A stretch of DNA of 7,729 bases, from positions 1 through 7,729 of the forward strand of contig DZDB01000093.1 of NCBI GenBank assembly GCA_022736605.1, written 5' to 3'. Position numbers and translations under genes: made by a program. Position 1 is the stretch's first letter, and each line of letters opens with the position of its first letter. The notes beneath the pieces were generated by a model. It made no database searches. It saw only the letters and a program-made list of their open reading frames with translations, and was not told the DNA's origin. Origin of the DNA: Sideroxydans lithotrophicus. Lineage in GTDB: Bacteria; Pseudomonadota; Gammaproteobacteria; Burkholderiales; Sulfuriferulaceae. Positions 4,894 to 7,729 of the stretch are shown piece after piece.

Positions 4894-6789
4894 ATGAATA
4901 TACAATCAATCGATAATGGCAAGGATGAAATCATAAGTTTGGCGCAAAGCCTGCAGGCTTTGCACAGCGCCACACTGGAAACGCAGCAGGAATTAATGGC
5001 GCGCTGGCAGCCTCACCTGCATCATCGGCATTACCTGCCCAGCGCTGCCAACTTGGCCGCCTATATCGGTTTGCGGCGGCATGATCTGCGCGAACTGCAA
5101 GCGAACCTGGCCGCTGTGGGACTGTCATCGCTGGGGCGCTGCGAAGGACATGTAATCGCTACGCTGGATGCAGTGACCTATGCGCTGGCCATGATGGAGG
5201 GCGCGCAATCGTTGCGGTGTCCGGTGCATGAAATTGGCCACGCCATGCACCGCGACACCCTGTTACTACGCCACAATACCGACAGCCTGTTCGGCAAACC
5301 ACAAGACAAACGTGCCACACGGGTCATGGTGACACTCCCCGGCGAAGCGGCAGACGATCACGCAATGGTGCGCGAAATGCTCACGCTGGGCATGGACTGT
5401 GCGCGTATCAATTGCGCTCACGACACCCCCGCCAGCTGGGAAAAAATGGTGGCCAACATTCGCCAGGCCGAACACGAAACCGGACGCAGCTGTCGCATCA
5501 TGTTTGATCTGTCCGGTCCGAAATTACGCACCGGTGAGGTCGCAACCGGCCCTGAGGTGTTGCATGTCAAGATCCAGCGCGACGAGCTGGGAAACCGGCT
5601 TTGCCCCAGCCAGATCATTCTCGACAGCACAGGTCGCCCTGGTTACCCGGCTGCCACCGACAAACTGGGAAAGACATCGCCCGCCCGCTTGAGTGTGCCG
5701 GCCAAGTGGCTGCGCACGCTCAAGCCCGGCGACACGCTCTGCTTCCACGACCTGCGCAAGCGCAAACGTGAATTTGTGGTGGAGCAGCGCCTATCGGACA
5801 CAGAAGTCCGCGTCAGCTGTGCAGACGGCGCCTACGTGACCCCCGGCACGGTGCTTGAGCGGATAAGCAAACACCCGCAGCACGGCAAACAGACTGCAAG
5901 CAAAACCGCCACCGGGGATTTTCTGGCAGCACCGATGCGCATACATTTACATAAAAACGACGCGCTGCTGCTCGCCCGCGACCCCTCGCCCGGCCAGGCC
6001 GAGCGGCGTGACAAAACCGGACTCATCCTGTCCCCCGCGCGCATTCCCTGCAGCGAACCCGAGGTATTTTCCTTTCTTGAAGCGGGTCAAGCCGTGTGGA
6101 TAGACGATGGCCGTATCGGCTGCGTGATTGAGCGGGTTGACGCGCAGGGCGCCTGGCTGCGGGTCACGCAGGTACGCATCAAAGGCGAAAATGTAGGCGC
6201 ACAAAAAGGCCTCAACTTCCCGGACAGCCATCTGCAACTGCCCGCGCTGAGCGAGAAAGACCTGCATGACCTCGACTTCGTCGTGCAGCACGCCGACATC
6301 ATCGGTCTGTCATTCGTGCAATGCGCGGATGACCTGGATCGGCTGGCCGACGCGCTGGCGCAGCGCAATGCCGGCAAACTCGCCATCATCGCCAAAATCG
6401 AGACCCGGCAAGCGGTTAAAAACCTGCCGGAAATCATCGTGCGCGGCGCCGGGCATGGCCCGTTCGGGGTGATGATTGCGCGCGGCGACCTGGCTGTGGA
6501 AATCGGTTATGAGCGCCTGGCGGAGATTCAGGAAGAAATGCTGTGGCTGTGCGAAGCCGCCCATATCCCCGTGATTTGGGCCACGCAAGTACTGGAAAGC
6601 CTGGTCAAGCTGGACCTGCCGTCACGCGCCGAAATCAGCGACGCCGCCATGTCCGGTCGCGCCGAATGCGTGATGCTCAACAAAGGCCCCTACATCCTGC
6701 ACGCACTGTCGGTGCTCGACGACATCATCACCCGCATGCAGGCGCACCAGAGCAAAAAAACCTCGCAATACCGGTCATTGCACTGGTGA
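4894..6789 (+). CDS. Non-canonical pyruvate kinase-family protein without the C-terminal regulatory domain
   Basis: By homology this is a pyruvate kinase barrel, which would transfer phosphate from phosphoenolpyruvate to ADP in the cytoplasm; activity is inferred. The 631 residues comprise an N-terminal extension of about 140 (unrecognised, Leu/His-rich and probably helical), the first barrel strands (RVMVTLPGEAA, 143-153; MDCARINCAHD, 167-177; MFDLSGPKLRTG, 203-214), a very long B region (about 215-430) and the rest of the barrel (KGLNFPDSHLQLPALSEKD, 438-456). Conserved catalytic positions are Arg171, Asn173, Asp205, Lys501 and Glu503 (AKIE), Asp532 (ARGDLAVEI), Thr564 (WATQ) and Glu580 (SRAE). 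Departures are Ala175 where Ser is usual, Lys210 where K+-dependent enzymes have Glu, and VMLNKGPY (593-600) where MLSGETAKG is usual. The protein ends soon after the barrel. The ATG has only a weak GGA 3 nt upstream, but no other in-frame start fits better. The usual symbol pyk or pykA is withheld because the architecture is unusual. Confidence 0.85.
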   Translation: MNIQSIDNGKDEIISLAQSLQALHSATLETQQELMARWQPHLHHRHYLPSAANLAAYIGLRRHDLRELQANLAAVGLSSLGRCEGHVIATLDAVTYALAMMEGAQSLRCPVHEIGHAMHRDTLLLRHNTDSLFGKPQDKRATRVMVTLPGEAADDHAMVREMLTLGMDCARINCAHDTPASWEKMVANIRQAEHETGRSCRIMFDLSGPKLRTGEVATGPEVLHVKIQRDELGNRLCPSQIILDSTGRPGYPAATDKLGKTSPARLSVPAKWLRTLKPGDTLCFHDLRKRKREFVVEQRLSDTEVRVSCADGAYVTPGTVLERISKHPQHGKQTASKTATGDFLAAPMRIHLHKNDALLLARDPSPGQAERRDKTGLILSPARIPCSEPEVFSFLEAGQAVWIDDGRIGCVIERVDAQGAWLRVTQVRIKGENVGAQKGLNFPDSHLQLPALSEKDLHDLDFVVQHADIIGLSFVQCADDLDRLADALAQRNAGKLAIIAKIETRQAVKNLPEIIVRGAGHGPFGVMIARGDLAVEIGYERLAEIQEEMLWLCEAAHIPVIWATQVLESLVKLDLPSRAEISDAAMSGRAECVMLNKGPYILHALSVLDDIITRMQAHQSKKTSQYRSLHW

Positions 6790-6812
6790 CACGCGCAACA
6801 CCGCGCGAGCGC

Positions 6813-6818
6813 TATACT
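6813..6818 (+). promoter_or_regulatory. Possible -10 element for the DUF4870-type membrane protein gene
   Basis: TATACT matches the sigma70 -10 consensus at five of six bases, 36 nt before the GTG start, in the 65-nt gap after the pyruvate kinase-like gene. No good -35 is found at 16-18 nt (GTGACA at 6786-6791 is 21 nt away), and there is no TG extension. The membrane protein gene may therefore have its own weak promoter or be read through from upstream. Confidence 0.25.
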
Positions 6819-6854
6819 GAGCCATCGAATTCGGCCCCGTGACAGGAGATCAGC

Positions 6855-7259
6855 GTGACAGAAAATACGATTGCAACCAGCAAGGCGCCGGCAGATGGCC
6901 TGGTCACCCTCACCCACGTCATCTACGGCCTGCATGCCTTCACCGTCGTTACCGGCCTGCTCACGCCGATGTTCATCGTCACCGCGTTCCTTACCGGCTG
7001 GCCGTCAATCCTCGCGGTGATCCTGAATTACATCAAACGCAACGAAGCCAGCGGCACCTATCTTGAATCCCATTTCCGCTGGCAAATCCGTACGTTCTGG
7101 TTTGCCTTGCTGTGGGTACTCATTGGCTGGGCGCTGGTGTTCACACTGGTGGGCATTCCAATTGCCTTTGTCCTGGCGATGGGCGTGGGCGTGTGGGTGC
7201 TCTACCGCGTAGCGCGTGGCTGGCTTACCCTGAACGACAAACAACCCATGCCAGGCTGA
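6855..7259 (+). CDS. Small integral membrane protein, DUF4870-like
   Basis: The 134-residue protein has a short polar N-terminus (1-15), hydrophobic segments at about 18-47 and 50-60, a polar loop (KRNEASGTYLESHFRWQIRT, 61-80), and further membrane segments at about 81-98 and 100-118. It ends with a short polar tail. The pattern YGLHA, then WPS.ILAVILNYIKR, then ESHFRWQIRTFW recalls uncharacterised proteobacterial membrane proteins annotated as DUF4870; the function is unknown. The GTG start at 6855 is set by AGGAGA (6844-6849), 5 nt upstream. It lies 65 nt after the pyruvate kinase-like gene on the same strand and converges with the yaiI-type gene, whose stop codon directly abuts its own. 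I assign the family by recalled pattern, not by a search. Confidence 0.8.
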   Translation: MTENTIATSKAPADGLVTLTHVIYGLHAFTVVTGLLTPMFIVTAFLTGWPSILAVILNYIKRNEASGTYLESHFRWQIRTFWFALLWVLIGWALVFTLVGIPIAFVLAMGVGVWVLYRVARGWLTLNDKQPMPG

Positions 7260-7718
7260 TCAGCGTCGCTGGGTGAGAAACTTATCCAGTTGATTGGCGA
7301 ACATCTGGCGGTCGCTGTTTGACAACGCCGCCGGGCCACCGGTCTGCACCCCGCTACCGCGCAGCTCGTCCATGAAATTACGCAGCGTCAACAACTGACT
7401 GATGGTTTCTGCACTGTAAAACTCGCCACGCGGGTTAAGCGCATGGCCGCCTTTGGCGATCACATCGGCGGCCAGCGGAATATCCGCCGTAATCACCAGA
7501 TCGCCCGCCGTCAGACGCAGCACAATTTCATTATCGGCCACATCAAACCCGCGCGGCACCTGCAACGCACGGATAAACGCCGACGGCGGCACCCGCAGCA
7601 ACTGGTTGGCGACCAGCGTCGTCATGATCTGCGTGCGCGCTGCGGCACGAAACAAAATCTCCTTGATGACGCCCGGACAGGCGTCGGCATCGACCCAGAT
7701 TTGCATGTCAGTATTCAT
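7260..7718 (-). CDS. yaiI: UPF0178 protein, YaiI/YqxD family (DUF188)
   Basis: This conserved bacterial family of about 150 residues has no established biochemical role; it has been related to PIN-like nuclease folds. The protein is full length at 152 residues and carries the family landmarks: WVDADACP (8-15) with Asp10 and Asp12, VANQLLRVP (36-44), FDVADNEIV (58-66), GDLVITADIPLA (72-83), ALNPRGE (93-99) and SGVQTGGP (122-129). The acidic residues in VDADACP, DVADNE and ITADIP are those expected for a metal site if the PIN-like relation holds. The start is uncertain: ATG at 7718 or ATG four codons later at 7706, which matches the usual beginning with a short lead before IWVDADACP. Neither has a clear ribosome site. 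The window ends 11 nt upstream, so the promoter is not seen. Confidence 0.93.
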   Translation of the reverse strand: MNTDMQIWVDADACPGVIKEILFRAAARTQIMTTLVANQLLRVPPSAFIRALQVPRGFDVADNEIVLRLTAGDLVITADIPLAADVIAKGGHALNPRGEFYSAETISQLLTLRNFMDELRGSGVQTGGPAALSNSDRQMFANQLDKFLTQRR

Positions 7719-7729
7719 TAAAACCAGCC

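Noticed and set aside
4737..4973. Minus-strand open frame of 78 codons across the start of the pyruvate kinase-like gene
   Set aside because: It overlaps the kinase-like start in antisense, has no ribosome site that I can see, and has no recognisable motif; some hydrophobicity alone is not enough.
6792..6807. CGCGC and GCGCG inverted repeat after the pyruvate kinase-like gene as a terminator
   Set aside because: The stem is only 5 bp and no T-run follows; it is in GC-rich sequence where such short pairs are common.
7257..7262. Palindrome TGATCA where two convergent genes end
   Set aside because: It simply contains the two TGA stop codons back to back. It is tight packing and leaves no room for a terminator, but it is not a new element.

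Overview
This window looks like chromosomal housekeeping DNA from a Gram-negative proteobacterium, most likely a betaproteobacterium. The reasons are the pyrG-kdsA-eno gene order, a lipopolysaccharide gene (kdsA), RlmM and YaiI homologues, a Tat-exported high-potential iron-sulfur protein (HiPIP), and GC-rich coding sequence. A HiPIP beside such genes would suit an iron- or sulfur-oxidising or facultative lineage such as the Gallionellaceae or relatives. That placement is inference, not something the sequence proves.

Layout. Positions 1-3014 hold a minus-strand operon read right to left: pyrG (CTP synthase), kdsA (KDO-8-phosphate synthase, overlapping pyrG by 4 nt) and eno (enolase, cut by the left edge). 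A plausible sigma70 promoter lies upstream of pyrG. Positions 3015-3255 form a divergent intergenic region with an imperfect direct repeat in front of the HiPIP gene. The HiPIP gene (3256-3549, plus) probably starts at TTG behind a strong ribosome binding site. It converges on rlmM (3586-4656, minus), and a long inverted repeat fills the gap between their stop codons.

Positions 4657-4893 are a second divergent intergenic region that holds a short, unassigned open frame. Then comes a 631-residue non-canonical pyruvate kinase-family gene (4894-6789, plus), followed by a small membrane protein gene of DUF4870 type (6855-7259, plus). The latter converges end to end with a yaiI-type UPF0178 gene (7260-7718, minus), whose upstream region is cut off.

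How the genes relate. The operon links CTP supply (PyrG), KDO synthesis (KdsA uses phosphoenolpyruvate; KDO is later activated with CTP) and phosphoenolpyruvate production (enolase). The pyruvate kinase-like protein would act on the same metabolite. RlmM modifies 23S rRNA, and the HiPIP is a periplasmic electron carrier. I see no mobile element, CRISPR array, tRNA, rRNA or phage gene. The most unusual object is the pyruvate kinase-like protein. It has an N-terminal extension, an enlarged B region that may be internally duplicated, a Lys where K+-dependent enzymes have Glu, a replaced SGETA motif, and no C-terminal regulatory domain.
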